Source: Cymodocea nodosa (lineage: Eukaryota; Streptophyta; Magnoliopsida; Alismatales; Cymodoceaceae). From it: 64,000 nucleotides of DNA. Location of the stretch: assembly GCA_036874045.1 (NCBI GenBank), contig CM072335.1, positions 20,963,501 to 21,027,500 on the forward strand. Direction: 5' to 3'. Under the pieces are notes generated by a model. That model was given only the letters and a program-made list of their open reading frames with translations, made no database searches and had not been told where the DNA came from. Shown here in pieces: positions 11,262 through 22,679 of this stretch. The position numbers and the translations under genes were made by a program. Position 1 is the first letter of the stretch; each line of letters opens with the position of its first letter.

Positions 11262-11972
11262 CTTATCTTCGTGGTGTGACGGAACAGAACAGAATCGCTC
11301 TGATCTCTACTATTCTAAGTTCTAAATGATTCTATGGATCATGCCCCTAAATCCTAAGTTTTTGGCAGGTAATCAAGTCATTTTCCCACGCAAACTCTTG
11401 CTCTCTCACTCACTTCTCCATGGAGTTACGGTTAGCTCCACGAACTAAGTGTGTGGACTTAACTACAGTACTCTGTTGAGTTACAGTTAACTCAACGGAA
11501 TAAGTTCGTTAACTTATCCTAGATTCAATGGAATAAGTTCATTGAGTAAGCATAACTCAACAGACCTCCCGTAAAGTTATAACTAATAAAAACACTTATA
11601 ATAATAAATTTTAATTTGGTTAAGACCGAAGAATTTTCGGTCTAACCGATTCTTAATTTTTCAACATTTTAGAATTTTTGGTCAAACCGTTATATTTCCT
11701 CAATTGAACCAAAATTAAATACTTTTTCCTTTTTTTCTACTATTTGAACTGATACCATGCTTTGGTAAAATCGACATTTTTACTTAATATACTATATAGA
11801 TTTTTTTATGTTTTTATGTTTCAGTCAAACCGATAAATCCTTTTGGTGTGACTGTAACAATATTTTTCTTTTAATATATGTTTCAGTAAAATCAATAATT
11901 TCTTTCGGTTGAACCGTGATTATATTTAAAATAAGTTTTTTTTTTTTAATACTAACATATATCTATTTCTTT
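11262..11972. other. Non-coding stretch: palindrome array and ACCGAT-rich spacer
   Basis: About 11405-11575 holds GTTGAGTTA/TAACTCAAC palindromes like those in gypsy LTRs, directly upstream of the extra ORF. About 11610-11960 is AT-rich with repeated (A/T)CGGT(C/T)(T/A)AACCGA-type units, resembling in flavour the 208 bp array at 39495-40236. This fits a gypsy 3' untranslated region after integrase. No gene seen. Confidence 0.45.
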
Positions 11973-13181
11973 CTAAGTAAAGCTCAAGTAGTCCTTTACT
12001 CTTACTTCTTTTATAATTCCAAAGGAACTTTTTAGAATTTTCAAAATAAGTTTAAATATATTTTGATTTTTAGGATTTTCAATTTCAATTGCTCCACAGG
12101 AATAAATATTTCGAATTATATAAGGTCCTGCCCATCTAGATCTTAATTTTCCTAGATGGTTATGAAGTCTAGTCTTGTAAAGATATACTTCTTGTCCTAT
12201 TCTAAAAGTTTTTGGAATAATTTTCTTATTATGCCAGAACTTCATTTTCTCTTTTTCTTTTACAGTTTTCGAATAAGCTTCATTCCTAAATTCTTCTAAT
12301 TTAGTCAAATGCATTTTCCTATTTTCAGCAGCCTGATTTAAATTAGTGTTCAGAGTTTTTAATGCCCAATATACTTTATGTTTAATTTCAATTGGTAAAT
12401 GGCAACTTTTTCCATATACTAGTCTAAAAGGTGACATATCTAAGCTTGTCTTATAAGCAATTCTATAAGCCCAAAGTGTATCTATCAATCTATTAGCATA
12501 ATCTGTTCTAATAGGATTTACTATTTTTTCTAAGATTAACTTAATTTGTTTGTTTGCACTTTCTACTTGTCCACTTGTTTGCGGATGATATGATGTTGCA
12601 ATTTTGTGATTTACTCCATATTTATTCATTAAGGCTTCAAAACTTCTATTACAAAAATGAGTTCCTCTATCACTAATAATAGCTTTAGGTATTTCAAATC
12701 TAGCAATTATATTAGTTCTTATAAAATGTATTACCACTTTGTTGTCATTACTTTTTGTCGGAATAACTTCTATCCATTTAGATACATAATCTACCCCTAA
12801 CAATATATAATTAAATTGATTAGACATAGGAAATGGACCCATAAAATCTATTCCCCACACATCAAAGATTTCAACTTCAACAATAGAGTTTAGCGGCATC
12901 ATGTTCTTCTTTGATATTGTTCCTATTTATTGACATCTTAAACAACTTAAGTAATATTTATGAGCATCTTTGAATAGTGTTGGCCAATAAAATCCACATT
13001 GTAGAATTTTGGCAGTAGTTTTTCCTGAACCAAAATGCCCTCCACATGCTTGATCATGATAGAAAGACAATATACTCTGATATTCAGTTTTTGAAACACA
13101 CCTCCTTAAAACCAAATCAAGACATTTCTTAAATAAGTATAGGTCTTCCCAATAGTAATATTTTACTCTTGAAAAGAACAA
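11973..13181 (-). pseudogene. Element C integrase
   Basis: The zinc-binding N-terminus is visible as 'HDQACGGHFGSGKTTAKILQ' and 'YYLSCLRCQ' (12927-13100). After one stop comes a 309-codon open frame (12902-11973) with all three catalytic residues: Asp in 'GIDFMGPFP' (about 12850), Asp in '[11 protein letters not shown]' (about 12675), and Glu in '[16 protein letters not shown]' (about 12570). A C-terminal region with '[14 protein letters not shown]' and '[12 protein letters not shown]' matches the usual gypsy integrase tail. There is no obvious chromodomain, as in Athila/Tat elements. Only one stop separates the two halves, so this is the best-preserved gypsy domain here. Confidence 0.85.
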
Positions 13182-13429
13182 TTTCTTATCCTATCTATTC
13201 CAATCCTTAGGTGTTAAATTAGTAACTAAGTAATTAGCTATGTTTGCATACCAAGGCATTGTGTTTATAGTCATTAATTGTTTATCAGGAAAATTATCCT
13301 TAATTTCAATGTTTGATTTTTCTATTTGTAATCTTAGATAAATAATCTGCTACTACATTCTCACAACCTTTTTTATCTTTAATTTCTAGATCAAATTCTT
13401 ACAATAACAATATCTATCAGATCAATCTA

Positions 13430-14689
13430 GGTTTAGTCTCTGTTTTGCTATTAAGTGTTTTAAAGCTGAATGATCCATGTATACTATCACTTTAGCTCCA
13501 ATCAAATATTATCTAAACTTTTCTAAGGAAAACACAACAGCTCTTTTTTAGTAGTTGTATAGTTAACTTGAGCATCATTTAATGTTTTGCTTGCATAATG
13601 AATCACTCTAGGAGATTTTTCTATCTTCTGTCCCAACACTCTCCTACAGCAAAATCAGATGCATCGCACTTTAATTCAAATGGATGGCTCCAATCAGGTG
13701 CTTGTATTATAGGAGTTGAAATTAATCTAGTCTTAAGCTTGAAAAATGCTTCTTTGCAATTTTTATCAAAGTTAAATGGGACATCTTTTAGTAGATTAGT
13801 TAAAGGTCTAGCTATTTTGCTAAAATCTTTAATAAATCTTCTATAAAATCTAGCATGTCCTAGAAATGATCTAATATCTTTTACTAATTTAGGTTCTGGT
13901 AGATTAGAAATTACTTTTATTTTAACTTTATCTACTTCCAACCCTTTCTTAGAAACAACATGTCCCAAGACTATTCCTTGTTTAACCATGAAGTGACATT
14001 TTCCCCAATTTAGACTAGATTTTTTTCCACACAATGTTTTATTACTTGGTCTAAATTGTTTAAACACACTTCATATGAATTTCCATATACAGTAAAATCA
14101 TCCATAAATATTTCTAAAAAATCTTCAATCATTCTAGTGAATATGCCCTACATACACCTTTGAAAGGTGACTAGTGCATTATATAATTTGAATGACATTC
14201 TCTTAAAAACATAAGTTCCATTAGGACATGTGAAAGTTGGTTTTTCTTGATCCTTGATGCTATTGGAACTTGGTTCTATCTTGAATACCCATCTAGGAAA
14301 CAAAAATATTCTTACTTTGCTAATTTTTCTAGCATTTGATCTATAAAAGGTAAGGGAAAATGATCTTTCCTAGTCACACCATTCAGCTTTTTATAGTCTA
14401 TACACACTCTCCAGCTTGATTGAATTCTAGTAGGTATCAAGTCCTGACTTTCATTCCTAATTACTATTAATCCTGATTTCTTGGGAACTACATGGATTGG
14501 ACTAACCCATGAGCTATCAGAAATCGGATAAATTATGTCATTATCTAACCATTTCACTATTTCCTTCCTGACTACTTCTTTAAGGTTTGGATTTAATCTC
14601 CTTTCAAGAATTCTAACTAGTTTAACATTCTCTTCTAAATATATGTGGTGACAACATATAGTTGCACTTAACCCTTTTATATCAGCCAT
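13430..14689 (-). pseudogene. Element C reverse transcriptase and RNase H
   Basis: The RT fingers begin with 'VVRKEIVKWLDNDIIYPISD', 'WVSPIHVVPKKSG' and 'WRVCIDYKKLNGVTRKDHFP' (14370-14590). The catalytic loop FMDDFTVYG is still readable near 14080-14115, but frameshifts and stops run through 14050-14310. RT thumb/connection ('GIVLGHVVSKKGLEVDK', 'RSFLGHARFYRRFI') occupies 13800-13990. RNase H begins 'KCDASDFAVG' near 13640-13670 and is frameshifted; '[13 protein letters not shown]' marks its end near 13445-13485. Copy D is cleaner across the same region. Confidence 0.8.
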
Positions 14690-14977
14690 AGTCCATCCTA
14701 TTGCTTCTTTATAAGTTTTTACTACATCTTTTAATTTAGAAATTTGATCCTCTTTTAAATCTGAAGCAATAATGATTGGACATGTTCATTTTTCTTCTAG
14801 AAATATATAGGTTAATTCAGGAGGTAAATGTTTTAAATCTAAATGTTGACCATCAAAAGCTAAAGCTCCTAATTGAACATTTTCATCTTCACTATTAAAC
14901 TCTTCTTAATCTCCTTCTACATCTATGCTTTCACTTACTTCTAAAGTTTTAGAATCTAGTTGCCTATTTAATTTTTC

Positions 14978-15520
14978 TTAAATCACATCATCTAGCATAT
15001 CTCCTTCATCCTCTAAAAAGTCTATAGTATGTAAGGACATTTCTAACTCCTCAAACTTTTCTGGTTTGAAAATGTTTAGTTGAGTATTCTCATTACCATA
15101 TGCTAATTTCATCACTCTAGTTTTATAATTTATAATAGCCTTTGGTGTTGCTAAGTATGACCTTCCCAAAATTAAAGATGTATCATGATTCTGATGCTTA
15201 ATTTGTTGGGAATCCAAAATCACAATATCAATGGGATATATGAAGCTTTTTATTTTAATTAGGACATCCACTATTTTTCCTCTAGGGTATCTTATACTTC
15301 TATCAACTAATTGAATGATAGTCCTAGTAGGGATTAAGCCTTCTAATCCTAAGGATGCAAATATATCACTAAGCATAACATTTATACCTACACCTAGGTC
15401 TATTAAGGTTCTTTCTAGAATAGTATTTCCTATGGTGCATGATGTAACAGAGATTCTACGATCAGATAACTTTTTAAGAATTTGTGGCAGAAATAGGGAA
15501 CTACTTTGCTCAGCTAAAAA
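14978..15520 (-). pseudogene. Element C protease
   Basis: Retropepsin-like domain with active-site 'LIDLGVGINVM' (Asp codon 15398-15400), then 'RYPRGKIVDVLIKI' and 'LILGRSYLATPKA'. A 132-codon open frame covers 14978-15376. The acidic region towards RT (14800-15000) has scattered stops. Order and motifs equal those of elements A and D. Confidence 0.8.
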
Positions 15521-15579
15521 GACTTTCCTTAGAACTTTTCACTCCCTTTTCTTAGTACACCAATCCTTAAGAAATTTAG

Positions 15580-16617
15580 CATAATGTGGCATTTTTTGTA
15601 ATAAGTCTAACAAAGGAATGTTAACTTGTACTTTTTCAAAAATTTCTCTAATTTTTTCTTATTTTTCAGGAATTGTTTGTTGTAATTTCTCAGGATAGGG
15701 TGCTAATGATTGTGATTGACAAGATTTTTTTTCTTTCATTTTATTTGTTTGATCATTTTTGGTCTCATTTTTAGATTTAGATTTCTCTTCATTGATTTCT
15801 AAGTTTTCAGATATTACATTTTCATTATTATTTTGAATTTTGTTCTTATCCACCTTCACATTACTTTCTTTTTGAATTCTTGGTGGTATATCAATTCCAG
15901 ATCTTAATGTTATAAATACATCTTCCAGAATTTCATTACTTTCATGATGTTCTTGTATTTCATTTTAATGTTTCAATCTTCAAGTGTTTTTAGTTTTAAC
16001 TTACATTCTTTAAATTTTATTGCATTGGTATTTTCTTTTATTTGTATGTCTTGCAAATTATGCACATTTGTAACATTAAAGTTTTCATTTGTGTTTTCTT
16101 GTTGCATAACTTGTAATTTCTTTTTAAATTCATCCAATGCTTTTAGCTTTCTTTTTAGATCATCTAGTCTCGTTGCATTCAATTTTTGATCAATTTTCAT
16201 TATGATTTTTTCAGTTTCGTATATGATATCAATTTTAGGTTCTGAATATTCTTCCCTATAATTTAATTGGTTAACTTCTTTTTGTTGACACATGTATTGT
16301 TTTAGTTTGTCCATGTTTTTTTCTAAACTACGCTCTAGTTTGTCATACCTATCTCAAACTTCCTTGTCTCTCAACATATTACACGTTTTAAACTGACCAT
16401 TAGTTGGGTAAACTATAGGATTCTCATACTCAACTCTATTATATTGAATATAATTCGTTTGTTGTTCATGTGTTCTAACCATATGCAATTGTCTCAGTTT
16501 CAAACAATCAGAGGTGTCATGACCTTCCAAATTACAGAATTCACATATGCTAACGACAGGTTTCAGAAATTTTTGAGCATAAGCATATGCCATATTCTCA
16601 ATTATAAAATACAACAC
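15580..16617 (-). pseudogene. Element C gag: CCHC knuckle plus linker
   Basis: Starts 58 bp inside the PBS. Intact knuckle CEFCNLEGHDTSDC near 16500-16550, then 'YPTNGQFKTCNMLRDKEV', a coiled-coil-like Lys/Glu/Asn-rich linker (15973-16314), 'TLRSGIDIPP' near 15880-15910 and 'APYPEKLQQTIPEK' (15659-15710) before protease. Stops near 15660, 15965 and 16354 divide it. The capsid domain is absent, as in A, B and D. Confidence 0.75.
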
Positions 16618-16674
16618 ACAACACTCCTTCTGCTATTAGAACAAAATAGCACTCACAGTTGCTTAGCTTCTCAA

Positions 16675-16692
16675 TCCCTAGCAACGGTGCTA
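16675..16692 (-). other. Primer-binding site of element C
   Basis: Minus strand reads TAGCACCGTTGCTAGGGA, a decayed tRNA-Asp-type PBS, with spacer GAAAACT on plus before LTR C at 16700. Confidence 0.8.
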
Positions 16693-16699
16693 GAAAACT

Positions 16700-18817
16700 T
16701 GTATTGTTGTGAAAAGTTAAATCATAAACTTGTTTGATTTGTTTTTATGCTTATATTAATAAATTCTTTTAGAATTAAATAAACAACCTTTTACAGAAAT
16801 TAGATATTAAGTCTAATTTGTATTTTTAACTACAAGTGCATAGTGTATATTGTATTTGTGTGCAAGTACAGGTCGATCACACAGAGATTGAGTAAGAATT
16901 GTGTACTATTCCAATTTTTATATGTGTTTAGTTAAGCACTCCATTGAGTTACAGTTAATACAACGAACTTAGTTCGTGAAGTTATGGTTAACTCAACAAA
17001 CTAACCTCGTGGACTTAAGTTAATTCCATGAGCCTACCTTTCCAGTTAAATACTACTATTCACAGAGGAATTTGGCCAACCATTGGGCGGTTCCACAGAA
17101 AGTAAATAACATCAATTAAGCTCTTTAATGTTAGTTAATATTAGATTTGTCATTAAGCAACACTAACATTCAAATATTTTAAGCAGTAACCATTAAAATC
17201 TTTACGTATCTAGGACGAATCAATTTCAGTAAACAATAAAACTATTTTCTATTTTCTGAATCAAATAAACATAAAACATTCACAATACTGACAATGATAA
17301 TGTTAATCACGATACAAACAAATAATACAATACTTTAATACTAAATGGAAACATAGATAATTTGTTGGTTTTGGTATTTTTGTTTTGGTATGTTCTTGAA
17401 GATGAGCGAAAGGTGACATGTAAAAATCTCTATCGATAGTAAAAACTTCTATTACTACATGGGATGCGATTACACCACTGAAAACTTAATCACTTACAAT
17501 CTTACCTCATCTCCTTATAGAATCACGAACCAAGAATTGTAAGATGATCTCCTTTTCAGCATATTGGCATCAACCTGAAACCAAGGCTAGAAGCTTTACG
17601 ATCTCCTGAGATATGAGTCGATGTTTGGTGAAAATGACTTCCCTTCCTACGATGCGATCACTCCTCATAATAGTTGTCAGTCATCATGTTTGGCTTAGAA
17701 TCGACTTGACATCCGAAAAGTATCCTCACAGACCTTCGATGGTTGGTGATTTTGGTGGTGGTGTGGAGCTTCAGAGAACTTTTGACACTTCCTGTAGTTA
17801 GTGTGGTTCTCCACCTACACACACACACACTTCATCTTTCTCCTCTTCTTTTATATTTTTTCAGTAGTAACTGCTTCTACTTAAATGATCGGTTGGATTT
17901 TCTTCCTTCATATCAACAATGGTGATTTCTTCTTCATTCCACGAGTGAATTCTTGTGTGATATGTGCAATCATGGTTTTCCTTCGTATTGTATCTTCTTG
18001 TAACTTTTCTAGTTCTTACACCTACAAAACACATGACTAAACAAGAAAACTTATCTGTTCGTTAGTCATTTTATAAAACTCGAATAGTTATCCATCCATG
18101 CGTACAAAAACTCAAACAATTATCTAACTATCGAATTTTTCAATACCGAATACACATGGAAAGCACATGAAAACTTAAAACATTAAAACACACATGTAGA
18201 TAACTTAACTATACGAGTTTTTAACATAACTCTTCGACTAAAATGAAACGTTAACTATCCGATAGTTTACATTACTTATTTCTACATAACACTAACACAA
18301 CGCGTATAATTATGCTAACTTAATGAGTTATACATGTGCAACTCACGTGATATAATAAAGCATTTGCATTCAACACGTGCATAATTCTAACTTAACAAAT
18401 TCAGATATTTCAAATACTTACAAATCAAACTATCCGATGCTCAGATGCATTTCGGATAGTTACCAGATAACTTATCGAACATTTACTTAAGTCATACATT
18501 AAGGTTTCAACATGTGTACTCTAAGAAATAATAAAATATTCTTTAAGTGTTTAAAACATAACTGCCTAGTACATGTAATATAACTCTCTAAAATAGCAAA
18601 AAATTTAGAAACTTAAGAATTAAAAAAGCTGTAATTCACCAGCAGTTTAGAAATGTACTTAATTAACACTAATTCCCTAAAATTATGCAGATTTTTTCAT
18701 TAAAGCATATAATAGTGCAATTATAACATAATGACTTAATTCTCATATGATAAGCTAAATATTATGCAATTAACCATTATTTAACTGTTAATATTATGCA
18801 CTTTTTCATTCTAAATA
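16700..18817 (-). repeat. 5' LTR of gypsy element C (chimeric)
   Basis: The inner end TGTATTG and outer end CTAAATA (decayed CTAAACA) match the sister LTRs. It carries the U5 box near 16865-16885, palindromes near 16938-17030, a TATA-like element on minus near 17848-17862, and the shared U3 block at about 18287-18403. Between them, 18001-18268 is unlike LTRs A, B and D and instead matches the LTR of copia-3. Confidence 0.85.
18001..18268 (-). repeat. Copia-3 LTR segment inside gypsy LTR C
   Basis: This 268 bp segment aligns without large gaps to 48736-49004 and 61948-62216 in the two LTRs of copia-3. Recognisable steps in the same order include CACCTACAAAACACATGACT, CGTTAGTCATTTTATAAAAC and AACTTAACTATACGAGTTTT. 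All three read in the same sense relative to their element. LTR B has about 160 bp of unrelated sequence at the equivalent place (about 6092-6250). Confidence 0.8.
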
Positions 18818-19624
18818 CTCAACCAATAAAGTTTAAAAGTTTACTGAAAATAAAAGATTTATTTGAGTTTCAAGGCTTAATGCAATTCTTACCAGTTGGA
18901 ACAAAATGGAAGCAATATAAAGAGCTTATTGTAGCTTTTTATAGCAATCTGGTAACGAATGAAAATCTTTTGAAAACTCAAATATCTCAACAAGAGTTTA
19001 CTTTATCTCCTGAGTTGATTTTTGAAGTTTTGGGATTAAGAAATGAAGATGTTGTTGTTACAAATAGATTTGACAATGTTAGACAGCTAGAATGGGACAT
19101 TCAGTCTTTATCATAGATTCTAGGTGTATATACTGAAATGAGATTAATGGAAAATTTGAATGCGAAAGCTAGGTTTATTGCAAATATTCTGCATGCAAAT
19201 TTATTTCAAAGAATCAAACATAATCTGGAAGTAAGTAGAAGTTGTTTATATGCAACTTATGACATATTACACAAAATTCAAATTAATTAGTTTAATGTTT
19301 TCATATATTAACTACAGTACATAAGTTCAAAGTTATGCTGTATGTCGAATTCTTGTAAGCCAATTAAACTTATCTAACTAGCCCTCTGAACATAAATGCA
19401 TGAGAGCATTTAGTGTCAAAGATTTGCAAAAACATCAGCAAACGCAACAACAACCTAACCTTCAACAACACCAACAACAGCAAAACTATTCAAATCAAGT
19501 ACAATAGCAACCCGAGCTACATCCTGACTTAGATGTAATGCTGGATGACATTAGAAATGATATAAGGCATCTAGGAGATAAAATTTGTAATGTTATTAAT
19601 GATATCATTAGGAGGAATAGATAA
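18818..19624 (+). pseudogene. Extra ORF copy 2, 3' part
   Basis: Begins at the edge of LTR C, so the N-terminus is lost. The globular domain (18840-19290) has 'DLFEFQGLMQFLPVG', 'YKELIVAFYSNLVTNE', 'LSPELIFEVLGLRNED', 'AKARFIANILHANLFQR' and 'LYATYDILHKIQIN'. It aligns with copies 1 and 3. After decayed sequence comes a Gln-rich segment (19425-19510) and a short amphipathic C-terminus 'LDVMLDDIRNDIRHLGDKI' ending at a stop at 19622-19624. Stops near 19114 and 19290 and at least one frameshift make it a pseudogene. It lies just upstream of a PPT and an LTR in the same sense, the position of an envelope-like ORF. Function unknown. Confidence 0.65.
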
Positions 19625-20055
19625 ATGCACTGTCATTTGTCTATTTACTTGATTTCTGAATACAAAATGTAATGTTTGTATTTATTGTTTGACTATTTGA
19701 ACAATACATTTTACTGTAAATGTGTTCATTCTTATTAATGTTTATAGAATGTTTAACTGTAAATGTGTCTCTCACTTTAATTCTTTGTAATCATCTTTTT
19801 AATTAATGACAAAAAGGGGGAGATGATTATGAGTTTAAATGCATATATTAAAAAAGAGAGATGATTATGTGGTTGTTGAATTTTTTTTTTTGAAAGTTTT
19901 ACTTCTAAGAGATGATTTTTACACAAACAACAGAAATAAGCTTAAGTGAACTTAAGTCAACAAACTTGTTTGTTGAATTAAAACTTAACCCAACGGAGGT
20001 GTTTCGTTGAGTTAAACATAATTCATAATTGATTTAATATGGTTTTGTCATCATC
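19625..20055 (+). other. 3' untranslated stretch of the copy-2 element
   Basis: AT-rich, no gene. It contains a first polypurine run AAAAAGGGGGAGATGATTAT at 19811-19830 and a GTTGAGTTA-type unit near 20000, before the true PPT. Two PPT-like runs before an LTR are seen also in copia-2. Confidence 0.45.
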
Positions 20056-20069
20056 AAAAAGAGGGAGAT
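20056..20069 (+). other. Polypurine tract
   Basis: AAAAAGAGGGAGAT lies immediately upstream of TGTTGAGTATTTTG, the start of an LTR. This is the normal site for plus-strand priming and fixes the LTR at 20070 as a 3' LTR on the plus strand. Confidence 0.75.
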
Positions 20070-21645
20070 TGTTGAGTATTTTGTTTTGATGATGTGTGCT
20101 AAACAAATGTAATCATATTTACTCAATTACTATTGTTTGTGAAAGTAAATTAAGAACAACAATTAATACAGAAAAAGTTTACTGATATAAGTACTTGTCT
20201 ATAATGGATCTAAGATTATACTAAGTTAAATAACTAGTCATTAAGTTATACTAACTTTTCATTTAACTAAACGTTAAGTTAACGTGTGTTTTATTGTAAA
20301 GCATGATATGTTTTAAAGTTATATTTTCTGTATCATGTATAGTGCACATTAAGACAACTTGTTGAGTTAGTGCATTATTTGTATAAAGGTCACATGAGAA
20401 CTCATTGAGCTATAGGCTTAAAGGTTAAAATAGGTCACGTGAGAACTCGTTAAGTTAGTGTACAAAAGGTTAAAATGAAGAGACGAACTCGTTAAGTTAG
20501 TATTATGCACATGGTGAAATTAAAGTTTACGAATGTTATATTGTATCACGTGAGTTGCACATGTTTAACTAGTTAAGTTAACATAACTAAACGTATTGAG
20601 TTGCTATATTGAAGACTAAGGCAACGCGTTAGGTTAACGTTATAAACTTAAAGTTATTATTATTGCACATGGTAAATACTTTATTGTTTAAAACATTTAT
20701 TTATTACTGGTTCGTTGAGTTATCAGTAACACAACGAAGTTAGTTCATTGAGTTAACTATAACACCACAAAGCTGGTTCATTGAATTAGCGTAACACCAC
20801 AGACATAGTTTGTTGAGTTAGCTACAGTACTTGTCACGTGATTTGGCACATGATAAACTCGTTGAGTTAGATACGTTAAGTTATAAATATACTTGTTATA
20901 CTCGTTTAGTTAACGTTAACACGACTTGTTATTACACTTGATGAAAAATTTTGAACGAGAAAGTTTATTTTGCAGGAAATTTTTCAAAGATCTAGGATGG
21001 ATGATTAAAGAAAATTCGAAAGGAAAATGTGGGTTAGAATGTGTATATTTCGATGAAGGAAAAAGAGAATACGTGAAAAGTGGAAAACTAATTGTGGTTA
21101 AACGTGGAGGATATGCATGAAGTGAATACATAGTATAAAAGGTATAGAATTCTTGTTGATCAATTATCCCTGCACACCAAACGAAAAATATTTTCAAGGA
21201 TCAAAAGCACCTCTTTAGGGAGAAGCTCTCAAATAGAAGAAAATTCAGTGAAGTAGAAAAAGTCAGTTATATGTCACTTAAGATTTGAAGAATTTGAAGA
21301 AAGCAAATTTGGTGAAGTAGAGAAAGTCATATATTTGTCACTAAAGAATTGCAGAAGAAGAAGAGGAAGAAGAAAAATCTCAAATAGGGAGAAATGTTTT
21401 AAATTCCGCAAATTAGTTTTCTTTGTTTGTAGTTATGAAATTGATTAGATGAAACCTGGTATCGTTATATAATTGCATCTACAATTTCTGAGGAGAATTG
21501 AATTGTATATTGTAATTGAAATCTTGAATAAAATAATTTGATTAAAATAGTGTCTCGACTTGCTTTAATTTTAAAGTTTCAATTATATTCAAATATGTTG
21601 AAAAACACAATTTACCCTCCTCTTGTGTAGCCATTTGATCCTGCA
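20070..21645 (+). repeat. 3' LTR, SIRE-like copia (20 kb LTR)
   Basis: Starts TGTTGAGTATTTTGTTTTGA after a PPT and ends ...GATCCTGCA at 21645, preceded by a CCCTCCTCTTGTG run of the kind seen near the ends of SIRE/Maximus-type copia LTRs. TATA box GTATAAAAGG at 21133-21142. The U3 half is full of CACGTG and GTTGAGTTA-type units. 20281-20455 matches a segment of gypsy LTR D, and 20482-20675 matches the block shared by gypsy LTRs A-E. Superfamily assignment is by inference, because pol of this element is not in the window. Confidence 0.7.
20482..20675 (+). repeat. U3 block shared with gypsy LTRs A-E
   Basis: The reverse complement of this block aligns with about 3366-3470 (A), 6187-6361 (B), 18287-18403 (C), 45538-45724 (D) and, with an internal deletion, 59478-59575 on plus (E). 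Shared steps include AACTCGTTAAGTTAG, TCACGTGAG, TTGCACATGTTTAAC and, in A, AACGCGTTGCCTTAGT. The gypsy copies A-D are on minus and this LTR is on plus, so the block has the same sense relative to every element. Confidence 0.8.
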
Positions 21646-21650
21646 CTACA

Positions 21651-22656
21651 GAACGATTTAGTCAATCAAGTTGGATAGTTAGTAAATACTTTAATGAAGT
21701 CTTGAATGCTGTATTACGACTAAATCATATTCTTCTAGTAAGACTTTCATCTGAAACACCAAGTCGAATTCGTGAAGACTCAAATGTGTACCCATATTTT
21801 AAGGTACATTTCCACACTTTTGTAGTTTCCTTATCTTTAATGTTATTTTAATCAATATCAAAATAAAAATGCATGTTTATAGGATTGTATCAAAGCTATT
21901 AATGGTACACATATCAAAGCAACTATTTATGGACAAGAAATAGTAAGATTTAGGAACAGGAAAGGTGAATTATCTCAAAATGTAATGGCAGCATGTAATT
22001 TTGATATGGAATTTTCATATATTTTAGTTGGTTGGGAAGGATCAGTTGTTGATGTTTGTATTCTCTAAGATGTAGTTACTAGACCTAATGGTTTTTAGGT
22101 TCCACTAGGTAAATGTGTTTTCTACTTCTAGACGTTATGAAGACATCACCATACCAATTTTTTTTTTTATACAGGTAAGTTTTACTTAGTTGATGCTGGT
22201 TATCCAAATCAACCAGAATATATTTGTCCATATCGAGGTGTAAGATACCATCTATCTAATTATGTTAATGATAGAGTTCCTCGTAATGTTGTAGAAAATT
22301 TCAACTATAGACATTCACAACTAAGAACAGTTGTTGAGCGCACATTTGGAGTTGTGAAACATCGATTCTCAATATTACGTGGTCAAATGTCATATCCATA
22401 TGAAACACAAGTGAAGATTGTCATCACATGTTTTTTGCTTCATAATTTTATTCATAAGATTGATAAAGAAGATTTACTTGAAAACCTACAAGATGAGTTG
22501 GAAGAGTTAAATATTATTGATGACATACAACCAATAGGAGAGATACATATGGAAAGCAATGCACAAGTTCCAATGACTCAAGAACAAAGAAAAGAAATGG
22601 TAGATAAGATGCGTGAAGATATGGTGATGGCAATGTGGGATGGAAGAACTACTTGA
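21651..22656 (+). pseudogene. PIF/Harbinger transposase 1, 3' part
   Basis: DDE transposase (HARBI1/ALP1-like) that would excise and insert PIF elements at TWA targets. The 5' part is missing; it starts at the LTR ending at 21645. Visible: 'FSQSSWIVSKYFNEVLNAV', then intron 1 (GT...AG 21804-21882), 'NGTHIKATI', 'FRNRKGELSQNVMAACNFD', 'ILVGWEGSVVD', intron 2 (22109-22174), 'GKFYLVDAGYPN', 'NYRHSQLRTVVERTFGVVKH' and 'CFLLHNFIH', with a stop at 22654. The first catalytic Asp is Asn (AAT at 21901-21903); the second Asp and the Glu of VVERTFGV remain. Two stops lie near 22068 and 22096. Both introns occur at the same sites in copy 2. Confidence 0.85.
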
Positions 22657-22679
22657 TATTGTTTAGCATTGTAATATTT

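Larger units (their letters stand above)
11973..18817 (-). mobile_element. Ty3/gypsy element C
   Basis: The most complete gypsy copy: 5' LTR 16700-18817, PBS 16675-16692, CCHC gag and linker, protease, reverse transcriptase, RNase H and integrase ending at 11973. No matching 3' LTR was found to the left within the window. The LTR's outer end abuts extra ORF copy 2 on the opposite strand (18818), so C was probably inserted into that ORF. RT/RNase H is heavily decayed, integrase much less so. Confidence 0.85.
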
